Shown here piece after piece: positions 1-9,185 of a stretch of DNA of 35,601 nucleotides. Location of the stretch: positions 1 to 35,601 of the forward strand of contig DIEE01000160.1 in assembly GCA_002418465.1 (NCBI GenBank), in the 5' to 3' direction. The notes below the pieces were generated by a model, which was not told the origin of the DNA, searched no databases, and saw only the letters and a list, made by a program, of their open reading frames with translations. The DNA comes from Pseudomonas sp. UBA5782. Its GTDB lineage: Bacteria > Pseudomonadota > Gammaproteobacteria > Pseudomonadales > Pseudomonadaceae. The position numbers and the translations under genes were made by a program. Position 1 is the stretch's first letter. Each line of letters opens with the position of its first letter.

Positions 1-426
1 CTGACCCTGGTCGGCCTAGACGTCACCCATCGCACCCTGATCGACCCGCCGCGCATGGCGCGCATCGCCGCCGCGCAGCCGCGCCTGGGGCCGCTGCTGG
101 CGCATGCCTTCGAGTTCTACGCGCGTTTCTACCGCACCTTCCTCGGCCGCGACGGCTGCTGCCCGCACGACAGCTGCGCGGTGGCCTGGCTGCGCCGGCC
201 CGAGCTGTTCCGCAGCGTGCGCGGCCATCTCAACGTGGTCACCGAGGGGCTTGCCGAAGGGCAGACGGTGTTCGCCGAGGCCGGTCGCGAGTTCGTCAGC
301 GAACGCTGGAGCAACACGCCTCTGGTGGACGTCTGCCTGGGCGTGGACGCCGCGGCGGTGGAGGAATGGATGGAGGCGGTGCTGACCGCCGGCAACAGAA
401 TGCAACAGGTGCTCGACCCGGCCTGA
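1..426 (+). CDS. Nucleoside hydrolase, C-terminal part (cut by window edge)
   Basis: The reading frame is open from base 1 and ends with TGA at 424-426, so only about 141 C-terminal residues are visible. The fragment starts with LTLVGLDVTH, which matches the conserved segment of inosine-uridine-type nucleoside hydrolases where a histidine and nearby aspartate contact the nucleoside. The rest fits the helical C-terminal part of that fold. These enzymes cleave the N-glycosidic bond of ribonucleosides during salvage, using calcium held by N-terminal aspartates that lie outside this window. Substrate preference cannot be judged from this end. The family assignment is fairly firm. Confidence 0.8.
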   Translation: MTLVGLDVTHRTLIDPPRMARIAAAQPRLGPLLAHAFEFYARFYRTFLGRDGCCPHDSCAVAWLRRPELFRSVRGHLNVVTEGLAEGQTVFAEAGREFVSERWSNTPLVDVCLGVDAAAVEEWMEAVLTAGNRMQQVLDPA

Positions 427-445
427 CTTCAGTTGTCGAACAAAC

Positions 446-461
446 GGCCGCTAAAGCGGCC
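446..461. terminator. Hairpin after nucleoside hydrolase gene
   Basis: A perfect 7-bp inverted repeat (GGCCGCT/AGCGGCC) with a 2-base centre lies 20 bases after the nucleoside hydrolase stop. There is no T-run on the plus side and only a short one on the minus side. It may end the upstream transcript, but it is not a textbook intrinsic terminator. Confidence 0.3.
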
Positions 462-531
462 ACCTGCGTGCTGGCTTACAAGAACAATTCCAGCGATTAG
501 CGACAATCAAAAATCGATATTTGGAGCGTTC

Positions 532-2454
532 ATGAAAAGCTGGCTCGATAACCTGAGCGTCACGCGCAAGCTGGGGCTTGGCTTCGGCGTGGTGCTGATC
601 CTTACCGTCATTCTCGCCACGGCGGGCTGGAACAGCCTGGAAAGCGTGATTCAACGCAGCAACTGGATGAGCCAGATCAGCCGGCTCGGCGACTCGCTCA
701 CGGTGCTGCGCATCACCCGCCTGCAATACATGCTGGCCAACGGCGACGACAAGGTCGCCGAAACCGTGCAGACCGCTCTGGATGCCTATCGCAGCCAGCA
801 CGACGAAGTCCTCAAGGTCTTCGTCAGCCCGGAAAACGTGCGTCTGCTGAAGGAGCAGCGTGCGCAGATCGACGACTACCAGCGCTCGCTGAACAAGATG
901 CGCGAGGCCTACAAGGTCGCCAACCAGGCGCGCCAGACGATGACCGACAACGCGCTCAAGGTCAGTCAGGCGATCGACGAGATCAACGCTCAGGTGCAGC
1001 AATTGTCGACCGACGACGAGAGCCGCTTCCCGCAATTCCAGTCGATCACCCGCGCCAAGGAAGACTGGCAACTGGTGCGCTACCAGGTGCGCGGCTACAC
1101 CGGCAATCCGAACGCCGAGTCCGAGCGCACGGCGATGACCCAGCTCGACGACACCCAGCGCGCGCTGGCCGCGTTCAAGGCGGTGTTCGGCGTCGACCAT
1201 CCGCAGCGCATCGTGCAGATGGACGCCGCCATGACCGCCTACCGCGCCGCCGTGCTGGCCTTCACCCAGGCCAGCAACGACATCGTCACCGCGCGCAAGG
1301 AAATGACCGAGGAGGGCCAGGCCATCGTCAAGTACGACGAGCAGCTGACGCAGATCCAGCTCGACCGCCGCGACGCCGAAAGCGCCCAGGCGCGCAGCGT
1401 GCAGATCATCGCCGCGCTGCTGGCAGTGCTGTTCGGCGTGCTCGCGGCGTGGATCATCACCCGGCAGATCACCCGTCCGCTGCGCGACACCCTGGAAGCG
1501 GTGGAGCGCATCGCCGCCGGCGACCTGTCGCAAACCCTCAAGGTCGAGCGCCGCGACGAACTGGGCGTGCTGCAGCAGGGCATCCAGCGCATGGGCACGA
1601 CCCTGCGCGAGCTGATCGGCGGGATTCGCGACGGCGTCACGCAGATCGCCAGCGCCGCCGAGGAGCTGTCCGCGGTGACCGAGCAGACCGCCGCCGGGGT
1701 CAACACGCAGAAGGTCGAGACCGACCAGGTCGCCACCGCCATGCACGAGATGTCCGCCACCGTGCAGGAAGTCGCGCGCAACGCCGAGCAGGCGTCGCAG
1801 GCCGCCTCGCAGGCCGATGCCGAAGCCCGCGAGGGTGATCGCGTGGTGATCGAGGCGATCGCCCAGATCGAGCGGCTGGCTCAGGAAGTCGCCCGCTCCT
1901 CGGACGCCATGGGCGTGCTGCAGGAAGAGAGCAACAAGATCGGCAGCGTGGTCGACGTGATCAAGGCGGTCGCCGAACAGACCAACCTGCTGGCGCTCAA
2001 CGCCGCCATCGAAGCCGCGCGGGCCGGCGAGGCGGGCCGCGGTTTCGCGGTGGTCGCCGACGAGGTGCGCGGGCTGGCGCAGCGCACGCAGAAGTCCACC
2101 GAGGAGATCGAGGTGCTGGTGGCCAGCCTGCAGCAGGGCACGCAGAAGGTTGCCGTCATCATGCAGGGCAGCCGCGCGGTCACCGACACCAGCGTGGAGC
2201 TGAGCCGCAAGGCCGGCGGTGCGTTGGAGAACATCACCGGCACGGTGTCGAACATCCAGTCGATGAACCAGCAGATCGCCGCGGCGGCGGAACAGCAGGG
2301 CGCGGTGGCCGAAGAGATCAACCGCAGCGTGATCAGGGTGCGCGACATCTCCGAGCAAACCGCCTCGGCCAGCGAGGAGACCGCCGCCTCCAGCGTCGAG
2401 CTGGCGCGCCTGGGCGCCGAGCTGCAGCAGCGAGTGGCACGCTTCCGCGTCTGA
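532..2454 (+). CDS. Methyl-accepting chemotaxis protein with helical bimodular sensor (McpK-like)
   Basis: A 640-residue transmembrane chemoreceptor. ATG 532 is chosen because GGAG lies about 7 bases upstream and the protein then opens with MKSWLDNLSVTRKLGLGF followed by a membrane helix (about 11-33). An in-frame extension back to 433 has no ribosome site. Residues about 34-288 are all helical, the length of an HBM sensor domain as in P. putida McpS and P. aeruginosa McpK. A second membrane helix spans about 289-311, followed by a HAMP domain. The long coiled-coil signalling domain contains the hallmark tip EQTNLLALNAAIEAARAGE near 480-500. In P. aeruginosa the 2-oxoglutarate receptor McpK lies close to opgH, as here, so orthology is likely. 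Ligand identity is inference from family and position. It signals to CheA/CheW. Confidence 0.92.
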   Translation: MKSWLDNLSVTRKLGLGFGVVLILTVILATAGWNSLESVIQRSNWMSQISRLGDSLTVLRITRLQYMLANGDDKVAETVQTALDAYRSQHDEVLKVFVSPENVRLLKEQRAQIDDYQRSLNKMREAYKVANQARQTMTDNALKVSQAIDEINAQVQQLSTDDESRFPQFQSITRAKEDWQLVRYQVRGYTGNPNAESERTAMTQLDDTQRALAAFKAVFGVDHPQRIVQMDAAMTAYRAAVLAFTQASNDIVTARKEMTEEGQAIVKYDEQLTQIQLDRRDAESAQARSVQIIAALLAVLFGVLAAWIITRQITRPLRDTLEAVERIAAGDLSQTLKVERRDELGVLQQGIQRMGTTLRELIGGIRDGVTQIASAAEELSAVTEQTAAGVNTQKVETDQVATAMHEMSATVQEVARNAEQASQAASQADAEAREGDRVVIEAIAQIERLAQEVARSSDAMGVLQEESNKIGSVVDVIKAVAEQTNLLALNAAIEAARAGEAGRGFAVVADEVRGLAQRTQKSTEEIEVLVASLQQGTQKVAVIMQGSRAVTDTSVELSRKAGGALENITGTVSNIQSMNQQIAAAAEQQGAVAEEINRSVIRVRDISEQTASASEETAASSVELARLGAELQQRVARFRV

Positions 2455-2480
2455 CGCGCGCGCCGTCGGCGCCCGCGTCA
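2452..2480 (+). terminator. Strong hairpin overlapping the chemoreceptor stop codon
   Basis: An outer 7-bp stem (TGACGCG/CGCGTCA) and inner 5-bp stem (GCGCC/GGCGC) are separated by one mismatch and closed by a 3-base loop. The outer arm begins with the TGA stop. No T-run follows, so it may act as an RNA-stabilising 3' structure or a Rho-dependent end rather than an intrinsic terminator. Confidence 0.4.
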
Positions 2481-2543
2481 GGGCGCCGCACAGCTCGGCC
2501 CGGCTATGGTCTACTGCGGGTGGAAACCCAGAAGGCCGACGAT

Positions 2544-3020
2544 ATGCGCGTACTGACCATCGACATGCACCGCCTGGAACGGGCGCTGAACGATCCGGGA
2601 GCGTTCGAGCACTACCTCGATCTGCACAGCGGCCAGCTCATCGCACTGGACGCCGAAGCGCCGGACCTGCAGGTCCTGCATGAACTGGAAGGCGATCCCG
2701 AGCGCTACGCCGCGATCCTGCCGCTGGACAGCGCCGACCGCATCGCCATGCGCGAGGCCTTCCTCTTCGACCTGCACGACCCGCACGCCCATCCGCTACT
2801 GGCCGCCGCGCTGCAGAGCCGCCGACCGCTGCGCACCTTCGGCTATGAGCTGGAACAGTTCCCCGCGGCACGTCGCGCCTGGCCGATCTACGAAAAGGCA
2901 CGGCTGCACGAGCTGGCGCTGAACTGGCTGATGGAATTGGGGCTGGAGCCGGCGGCGGAGGCCGCACAGGCCGAGACGCAGATCCCGGAAGGCATCCGCA
3001 GGCGACTGCTGAGGGCGTGA
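2544..3020 (+). CDS. UPF0158 family protein
   Basis: A 158-residue soluble acidic protein of the UPF0158 family. Start ATG 2544 is preceded by AGAAGG with about 8 bases of spacing, whereas the upstream GTG at 2520 has no ribosome site. The central part, with LHELEGDPERYAAILPL and an acidic FDLHDPHAH segment, resembles the family's usual body. There is no signal peptide or membrane helix. The family has no established biochemical role, so none is assigned. It stands alone after the chemoreceptor and converges on opgH, whose stop is 60 bases away. Confidence 0.75.
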   Translation: MRVLTIDMHRLERALNDPGAFEHYLDLHSGQLIALDAEAPDLQVLHELEGDPERYAAILPLDSADRIAMREAFLFDLHDPHAHPLLAAALQSRRPLRTFGYELEQFPAARRAWPIYEKARLHELALNWLMELGLEPAAEAAQAETQIPEGIRRRLLRA

Positions 3021-3079
3021 GACCGTAGGGAAACCGAGCGGCGATCCGGATCACCGAATCACGGATCGCCGCCGTCGTT

Positions 3080-5650
3080 TCAGGCTGTCGGGTGCGGCAA
3101 GCCGTCGTTGAGGATGTTGCTGGGCGCCGGCCGAGCAGCCGATGCACCGGGCAGTTTTTCCCAACCGGCCAGCCAGGGCGCGACACCATCACGCCAGACC
3201 TTGGCGTGCAGGCGCGACAGCGCCACCGGATCGCTGAGCAGGAACATCTTGCGCGCCCCATCCAGCGCCTTCGGCCCTTCGCTGAGGGCGCGCTCGATCT
3301 GCTGCTCGCGCTGCCGCTCGATGATCTCGCTGTGGCCGTGACGGGCGGTTCCCAGGGCGCAGGCCAGCGCGTTCAGCGACGGGTCGACCACCGCCTTGCG
3401 GAAGCCGTCCTTGAGCTGATTGTCGCGATTGAGCTGGGTGTACTCGTCGGTAGCGCTCAGCTCGCGCGGCGTGTTGCTCTCCTCGGGAATCACGAACAGC
3501 TTGGCGTTGCGCGTGGCGATACCCGGCCGCGCCCGGCTGGAAAGCACCGAGACCGGGATCGACAGCATCAGCGACGCCACGATCGGCGACAGCCACCAGA
3601 GGAACTGCGGGTTCAGCCAGGCGACCAGCGCGGTCCAGGCGGCACCGAGCAGGGTCTGCATGCCGTGGCGACGAATCGCTTCGCTCCACGGCGTGGCATC
3701 GTCGTCGCGCTGTGGCGAATTCCACTGCACCGACCAGCCGAGGAACGCGGCCGTCACGAAGATCGTGTGGTAGAGCATGCGCACCGGCGCCAGCAGCATG
3801 GAGAAGAACATCTCCAGCAGCATCGACACCGTCACCTTGAACTTGCCGCCGTACTCGCGCGCGCCCTGGAACCAGATCAGCATCACGCTGAGCAGCTTGG
3901 GCAGGAACAGCATCAGCAGCGTCGTCGAGAACAGCGCGATGGCCTCCTCCGGACGCCAGCGCGGCCACACCGGGAACAGCTGGCCCGGCTGCAGGAAGTA
4001 CTGCGGTTCGAGCAACTGGTGGATCGCCAGCAGTGCGGTGGAGAGCACCAGAAAGAGGAACCACAGCGGCGCCGACAGGTAGGACATCACCCCGGTGAGG
4101 AACACCGCGCGGTGCACCGGGTGCATGCCCTTGACCAGGAACAGGCGGAAGTTCATCAGGTTGCCGTGGCACCAACGACGGTCGCGCTTGAGCTCGTCGA
4201 GCAGGTTTGGCGGCAGTTCCTCGTAGCTGCCCGGCAGGTCGTAGGCGATCCACACGCCCCAGCCAGCACGCCGCATCAGCGCCGCCTCGACGAAGTCGTG
4301 GGAGAGGATCGCCCCGGCGAAGGAGCCGGTGCCGGGCAACGGCGCCAGCGCGCAGTGCTCGATGAACGGCTGCATGCGGATGATCGCGTTGTGACCCCAG
4401 TAGTGCGACTCACCGAGCTGCCAGAAATGCAGGCCGGCGGTGAACAGCGGGCCGTAGACGCGGGTCGCGTACTGCTGCATGCGCGCATAGAGGGTATCCA
4501 TGCCGGACGCCTTGGGCGCGGTCTGGATGATCCCGGCGCGCGGGTTGGCTTCCATCAGTTGGGTCAGCCGCACCAGGCATTCGCCGCTCATCACGCTGTC
4601 GGCGTCGAGCACCACCATGTAGCGGTAATCGCTGCCCCAGCGTCGGCAGAAGTCGTCGATGTTGCCGCTCTTGCGCTTCACACGACGGCGGCGACGGCGG
4701 TAGAAGATGTGGCCGAAGCCCTTCACCTCGCGGCACAGCTCGAGCCAGGCGTTCTGCTCGGCGACGCAGACGTCCGGCTGGTTGCTGTCGCTGAGCACGA
4801 AGAAGTCGAAGTGTTCGAGCTGCCCGGTGGCGGCCAGCGACTCGTAGGTCGCGCGCAGGCCGGCGAACACCCGCGGCACGTCCTCGTTGGCGATCGGCAT
4901 GACCAGCGCGGTGCGCGCCTGCGGGTCGATCGGCTCCTCGCCGGTGGAACTGGCGGAAATGCTGTACTTGTCACGCCCGGTGAGCAGTTGCAGGAAGCCC
5001 ATCAGCGCGGTCCAGAAACCGGCCGAGACCCAACAGCAGAGCAGCGCGAATAGCAGGAGGATGCTGGTCTGCACCACATACGGCAGCACCTGGCGGATCG
5101 AGGCGAGCCAGCCCTGCTGGAAGACTTCCTGCAGGTCGACCATGCCCCAGCCCTGATACGGCAGCACCTGCTTCATGTACCAGGTGGCGACCACGGTCTG
5201 CGCCAGCATCAGGATCAGCAGGATCATTCGCCGCCAGGCACCGACGGTACGCCAGTGCGCGTATTCGTCGGCCTCGGCCGGCGGACGCAGGCGCTTCGGC
5301 GGTGCGCCGAACAGCTTGCGCCAGCCGCGCACCAGCGGGTTGGTCATCCAGGGTTCGGGCAGCATGCGCGTGCGCCGCACTGGCGGAGTCGCCTTGAGGC
5401 AGACACGCTGGCCGGCGTCGACGCCGATCGCGTCGCTGTCCAGCAGATCCGGCCAGGCCAGCTCCAGGCGCCGGCCGACCGAGTCCAGCGCCGGCTCGCC
5501 GGTGGCGCCGTTGAAGCGCCCGCGCGTGGCCAGGCCACCGAGCAGCACGTCGGTATCTTCGGCGTCGGCGAGATCACTGTCCTCGGCGGACAGTCCCAGA
5601 TGGTGCCGGTAGGCCTCGACGGGCGAGGCGCTTTCGTGGGGTTTATTCAT
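3080..5650 (-). CDS. opgH: Glucan biosynthesis glucosyltransferase H
   Basis: An 856-residue inner-membrane glycosyltransferase that polymerises the beta-1,2-glucose backbone of osmoregulated periplasmic glucans from UDP-glucose. The cytosolic family-2 domain carries the DAD motif (VVLDADSVMSG) and the late DRRWCHGN segment of processive synthases. Membrane helices flank it: two near residues 135-220, and several after about 510. ATG 5650 is chosen because it overlaps the opgG stop by 8 bases (5643-5650), typical of this operon, and gives MNKPHESASP. The frame is open to 5698, but that extension lies inside opgG. Length agrees with Pseudomonas OpgH. Confidence 0.96.
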   Translation of the reverse strand: MNKPHESASPVEAYRHHLGLSAEDSDLADAEDTDVLLGGLATRGRFNGATGEPALDSVGRRLELAWPDLLDSDAIGVDAGQRVCLKATPPVRRTRMLPEPWMTNPLVRGWRKLFGAPPKRLRPPAEADEYAHWRTVGAWRRMILLILMLAQTVVATWYMKQVLPYQGWGMVDLQEVFQQGWLASIRQVLPYVVQTSILLLFALLCCWVSAGFWTALMGFLQLLTGRDKYSISASSTGEEPIDPQARTALVMPIANEDVPRVFAGLRATYESLAATGQLEHFDFFVLSDSNQPDVCVAEQNAWLELCREVKGFGHIFYRRRRRRVKRKSGNIDDFCRRWGSDYRYMVVLDADSVMSGECLVRLTQLMEANPRAGIIQTAPKASGMDTLYARMQQYATRVYGPLFTAGLHFWQLGESHYWGHNAIIRMQPFIEHCALAPLPGTGSFAGAILSHDFVEAALMRRAGWGVWIAYDLPGSYEELPPNLLDELKRDRRWCHGNLMNFRLFLVKGMHPVHRAVFLTGVMSYLSAPLWFLFLVLSTALLAIHQLLEPQYFLQPGQLFPVWPRWRPEEAIALFSTTLLMLFLPKLLSVMLIWFQGAREYGGKFKVTVSMLLEMFFSMLLAPVRMLYHTIFVTAAFLGWSVQWNSPQRDDDATPWSEAIRRHGMQTLLGAAWTALVAWLNPQFLWWLSPIVASLMLSIPVSVLSSRARPGIATRNAKLFVIPEESNTPRELSATDEYTQLNRDNQLKDGFRKAVVDPSLNALACALGTARHGHSEIIERQREQQIERALSEGPKALDGARKMFLLSDPVALSRLHAKVWRDGVAPWLAGWEKLPGASAARPAPSNILNDGLPHPTA

Positions 5651-7223
5651 CGGCGGGCAACTGGTAGCTCCAGGTTTCGCTGAGGGTGCGCTCGCCATCG
5701 ACCAGCGCGGCGCGCATTTCCACCGGCAGCGCCGGGTCCTTGACCTTGAAGCGCAGCGTCAGACGCCAGCCCTTGGTCGCGGCGTTGTAGCGCAGGCTGT
5801 TCTCGACCAGTTCGCCGTTGTCGCCAACGCTGACCTGGCTGCTCAGCGGCTCGCTCTCGGAGCGCGCGGCGAGTACCGGGCCGACGAAGTCGACCAGCAG
5901 CGCGACGCTGCCGTCGGCCTGGCGGATCAGGTTGGATTGCTTGACGTCGCCGGTGGAACGGCGAGTCTGCGCGACCCAGGCGTTGTCCTGCGGATGAAGC
6001 GCCGGCTCGTTCAGCGTCCAGTGCTGGCGATAGTCCAGCTCGATGGGCTCACCGGTGGCCGGCAGCTCGGCCGGCGTCCAGAAGGCAACGATGTTGTCGT
6101 TGGTTTCGTCCGGCGTGGGGATTTCCACCAATTGAACCTGGCCCTTGCCCCAATCGCCCTTGGGCTCGATCCAGGCACTCGGGCGCAGGTCGTAGCGGTC
6201 GTCGAGGTCTTCGAAGCGGCCGAACTCGCGACCGCGCTGGAGCAGGCCGAAGCCCTTGGGGTTCTCGACCGAGAAGGCGCTCACCGCGAGGTGCTTGGGA
6301 TTGTTCAGCGGACGCCAGATCCACTCGCCGTCGCCGGCATGGATCGCCAGGCCGTTGGAGTCGTGCAGTTCCGGGCGGTAGTTGAGCTGCGGCGAAGGCT
6401 GGTTGGAGCCGAACAGGTACATGCTGGTCAGCGGCGCCAGGCCGATGCGGTTGACGGTATCGCGCAGGTAGACCCGCGACTTCACGTCGACCACCGCGTC
6501 GTCACCCGGACGCAGGATGAAGCGGTAGGCACCGGTGGCACGTGGCGAATCCAGCAGCGCATAGATCACCAGATGCTTGTCGCCGGTTTTCGGACGCTCG
6601 ATCCAGAATTCGCGGAAGCGCGGAAACTCTTCGCCGGACGGCAGCGCGGTGTCGATCGCCAGGCCGCGCGCGGAGAGGCCGTAGGTCTGGCCCTTGCCGA
6701 TCACGCGGAAATAGCTGGCGCCGAGCAGGGTCATCACCTCGTCCTGCTTGTCCGCCTTGTTGATCGGATAGAGCACGCGGAAGCCGGCGTAGCCGATGTC
6801 CTTCAGCGCATCCGGGCTGTGATCGAGTTGCAGCGAACCGAAGCTGAAGTTGTCCGGGTCGTACTGGATTTCATGGACGCTGGTGGCGGTAACTTCGTTG
6901 AGTTTCACCGGCGAGTCGAACTGCATGCCCTGGTGATAGAAGCTCAGCTTGAAGGGGGTGTCGCGATCGGCCCAGAACAGCTTGTCGGAGCGGTACTGGA
7001 TCTGCTGGTAGTCGGCGAACTTGAGGTCGCGCAGGGACTTGGGCAGGTTGTTCTTCGGTGCTTCGTAGGCCTTGTCGGCCAGATTCTTCGCTTCGGCACC
7101 CACGTCGTCGAGGCTGAAGGCCTGGACCTGGGTGGCGCCACAAGCGGCAAACAGTGCAAAACCCAGCAGCATCGGGCGAAGCTTTTCGGGCCAGGAAGCT
7201 GCTGCAATGGAATGAGAGACCAA
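5643..7223 (-). CDS. opgG: Glucan biosynthesis protein G, periplasmic
   Basis: A 526-residue exported protein required for periplasmic glucan synthesis, thought to branch or release the glucan made by OpgH. A signal peptide is visible (LRPMLLGFALFAACGATQVQA) with likely cleavage before FSLDDV, residues 35/36. The mature part begins like other OpgG proteins (SLDDVGAEAKNLADKAYEAP) and continues as the beta-sandwich family fold. The start is TTG 7223, supported by AAGGGG about 7 bases upstream; no ATG or GTG fits better. It is the first gene of opgGH and overlaps opgH by 8 bases. Its upstream region also holds the terminator of the preceding ABC operon. Confidence 0.95.
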   Translation of the reverse strand: MVSHSIAAASWPEKLRPMLLGFALFAACGATQVQAFSLDDVGAEAKNLADKAYEAPKNNLPKSLRDLKFADYQQIQYRSDKLFWADRDTPFKLSFYHQGMQFDSPVKLNEVTATSVHEIQYDPDNFSFGSLQLDHSPDALKDIGYAGFRVLYPINKADKQDEVMTLLGASYFRVIGKGQTYGLSARGLAIDTALPSGEEFPRFREFWIERPKTGDKHLVIYALLDSPRATGAYRFILRPGDDAVVDVKSRVYLRDTVNRIGLAPLTSMYLFGSNQPSPQLNYRPELHDSNGLAIHAGDGEWIWRPLNNPKHLAVSAFSVENPKGFGLLQRGREFGRFEDLDDRYDLRPSAWIEPKGDWGKGQVQLVEIPTPDETNDNIVAFWTPAELPATGEPIELDYRQHWTLNEPALHPQDNAWVAQTRRSTGDVKQSNLIRQADGSVALLVDFVGPVLAARSESEPLSSQVSVGDNGELVENSLRYNAATKGWRLTLRFKVKDPALPVEMRAALVDGERTLSETWSYQLPADE

Positions 7224-7316
7224 CGTAATCCCCTTACTCGTCAGATTGCTTCTATAAGCCGCAAGCTAGACGGCGATGACCCATAAACGACCGCGTTACT
7301 ACGCAATGATTCCCTG

Positions 7317-7336
7317 AGGCCACCCGTGGGTGGCCT
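7317..7336 (-). terminator. Hairpin between ABC operon and opgG
   Basis: A perfect 9-bp inverted repeat (AGGCCACCC/GGGTGGCCT) with a 2-base centre follows the last gene of the ABC operon, on the minus strand, before the opgG promoter region. The T-run is weak on both sides. Position favours transcription termination of the ABC operon. Confidence 0.5.
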
Positions 7337-7413
7337 TTCGGGGTGTGAATGATGAGGGACGACGAACGGGCTCGGCAAGCGGCTGAACACCGCTAATCAC
7401 CGGACGTTGCGCT

Positions 7414-8148
7414 TTAAAGCACCTGGCGCAGGAAAGCCTGCGCGCGCGGGTCTTTCGGATGGGCAAAAAATTCCGTCGGCGAGGTGTCTTCGAGCAGTTT
7501 GCCGTGATCGAAGAACAGCACGCGGTCCGCCACTTCGCGGGCAAAACCCATCTCGTGGGTCACGCAGACCATGGTCATGCCTTCCAGTGCCAGGGTCTTC
7601 ATCACGTCCAGCACTTCGCCGACCATTTCCGGATCGAGCGCCGAGGTCGGCTCGTCGAACAGCATCACCTTCGGGTCCATGCACAGCGCCCGGGCGATCG
7701 CCACGCGCTGCTGCTGGCCGCCGGAGAGACGCGACGGATATTCGTTGACCTTCTGCCCGATACCGACCTTCTCCAGCAGCGCCCGCGCCTTGTCCTCGCG
7801 CTCGGCCTTGCCGCGCTTGCGCACCACCTTCTGCGCCAGGCAGAGGTTCTCCATCACGGTCATGTGCGGGAACAGGTTGAAATGCTGGAACACCATGCCG
7901 ACCTCGCGTCGATAGGCGTTGATGTCGGTCTTCGGGTTGGCCAGGTCGAGGCCGTCGATGCTCACCGACCCCGAATCGATCTCCTCCAGGCCGTTGAGGC
8001 AGCGCAGGAAGGTCGACTTGCCGGAGCCGGACGGGCCGATCACCACCAGCACCTCGCCCTTGGCCACGCCCGTGGACACCTCGTCCACCGCGCGCACCAC
8101 GTGCCCGCGGGTGTCGAACACCTTGATCAGGTCGCGTACTTCAATCAC
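7414..8148 (-). CDS. Polar amino-acid ABC transporter, ATP-binding protein
   Basis: A 244-residue ATPase of the GlnQ/HisP type. Visible motifs are Walker A GPSGSGKST (about 38-46), Q-loop VFQHFNLFPHMTV, signature LSGGQQQR, Walker B VMLFDEPTSALDPE and the switch histidine in VTHEMGFA. It powers import by the permease encoded just upstream. The start is GTG 8148, overlapping the permease stop by 8 bases, which signals translational coupling. Family, complex and role are clear. The transported amino acid cannot be read from this subunit. Confidence 0.94.
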   Translation of the reverse strand: MIEVRDLIKVFDTRGHVVRAVDEVSTGVAKGEVLVVIGPSGSGKSTFLRCLNGLEEIDSGSVSIDGLDLANPKTDINAYRREVGMVFQHFNLFPHMTVMENLCLAQKVVRKRGKAEREDKARALLEKVGIGQKVNEYPSRLSGGQQQRVAIARALCMDPKVMLFDEPTSALDPEMVGEVLDVMKTLALEGMTMVCVTHEMGFAREVADRVLFFDHGKLLEDTSPTEFFAHPKDPRAQAFLRQVL

Positions 8149-9121
8149 TTTGCGCGAGCCTCCGCTCCAGCTTATTGGCGATTTGTGACAACGGCAGGTT
8201 GATCACCAGATACAGCGCGGCGACGCAGAACCAGATCTCGAAGGTCGAGAACGAGGTGGTGATCGCCTCGCGGCCGCTCTTGGTCAGTTCGGTGATGGCG
8301 ATCACCGAGACCAGCGAGGTGTCCTTTACCAGGCTGATGAACTGCCCGGCCAGCGGCGGCAGCACACGCTTGAAGGCCTGCGGCAGGATCACGTGGCGCA
8401 TCGCCTGGGCGCCGTTGAGGCCCAGCGAGCGCGCCGCCTCGGCCTGCCCGCGGGCGATCGACTGCACTCCCGCGCGGATGATCTCGGCGACATAGGCGCC
8501 GGTGAACAGCGCCAGCGCCGCGACCCCGGCGAACTCGCGGGAGAGGTTGAGCACGGTGCCGATGAAGAAATAGAAGATGAATATCTGCACCAGCAGCGGC
8601 GTGCCGCGCACCAGTTCGACATAGACGCTGGAGAGATCGCGCAGGGTCGGGTTCGGCGACAGCCTGCAGAGACCGGTGAACAGGCCGATGACCAGCCCGG
8701 CAGCGCCAGCGGCGACGGAAATCCACAGCGTGGTCCACAGGCCCCAGAGCAGCGGGCCCGCAGCCCAGTGGCGATTCACGCCGAGGGTATCGCCTTCGCT
8801 GACATCATCGCCTTCGCTGACCAGCAGGCTGTCGCGGGCGATCTCGACGACTTGCTGCGTGCCGCTCTCGGCGGCCAGGGTTACACGGGCTCGGTCGCCG
8901 TCCTCGACGACGGACTCGATACGGCCGAAGTCGGCAGCGCGCTGCGCGTCCTCGGCCTGATAAGCGAAATACTGCGGCACACGGTTCCAGCGCCACTCGT
9001 AGGAAATCAGCGAGGTGGAATACCAGATACCGGCGGCCAGCCCGACCAGGATCAGAACGGTCAGCAGGTGCCAGGGCCAGAGGGGACGTTTCTTCTTGGT
9101 CACGGGATATCTCGGGTACAA
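8141..9121 (-). CDS. Polar amino-acid ABC transporter, permease
   Basis: A 326-residue inner-membrane permease of the HisM/GlnP family. One membrane helix lies near residues 16-34. A roughly 85-residue hydrophilic insert (about 40-125, with DRARVTLAAESGTQQVVEIARD) follows, and then the conserved multi-helix core. The ATPase-coupling loop is seen as EAARSLGLNGAQAMRHVILPQA. A single permease serves the system, presumably as a homodimer. The long periplasmic insert makes it larger than a minimal GlnP and resembles permeases with an extra N-terminal domain. It lies between the binding protein gene (64-base gap) and the ATPase gene (8-base overlap). Confidence 0.92.
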   Translation of the reverse strand: MYPRYPVTKKKRPLWPWHLLTVLILVGLAAGIWYSTSLISYEWRWNRVPQYFAYQAEDAQRAADFGRIESVVEDGDRARVTLAAESGTQQVVEIARDSLLVSEGDDVSEGDTLGVNRHWAAGPLLWGLWTTLWISVAAGAAGLVIGLFTGLCRLSPNPTLRDLSSVYVELVRGTPLLVQIFIFYFFIGTVLNLSREFAGVAALALFTGAYVAEIIRAGVQSIARGQAEAARSLGLNGAQAMRHVILPQAFKRVLPPLAGQFISLVKDTSLVSVIAITELTKSGREAITTSFSTFEIWFCVAALYLVINLPLSQIANKLERRLAQSD

Positions 9122-9185
9122 CGTGGAAGCAGACGTGCGCTAAAAGCGCCGAGGGCCGCGCGCGGCGACCCTCGGCAGCTCCTAG

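Noticed and set aside
451..2358. A 635-codon minus-strand frame opposite the chemoreceptor
   Set aside because: It is the low-complexity H/L/R/G-rich shadow of a coding gene, with no recognisable motif.
5937..7286. A 449-codon plus-strand frame opposite opgG
   Set aside because: Antisense shadow; opgG on the other strand has signal peptide, family motifs and operon context.
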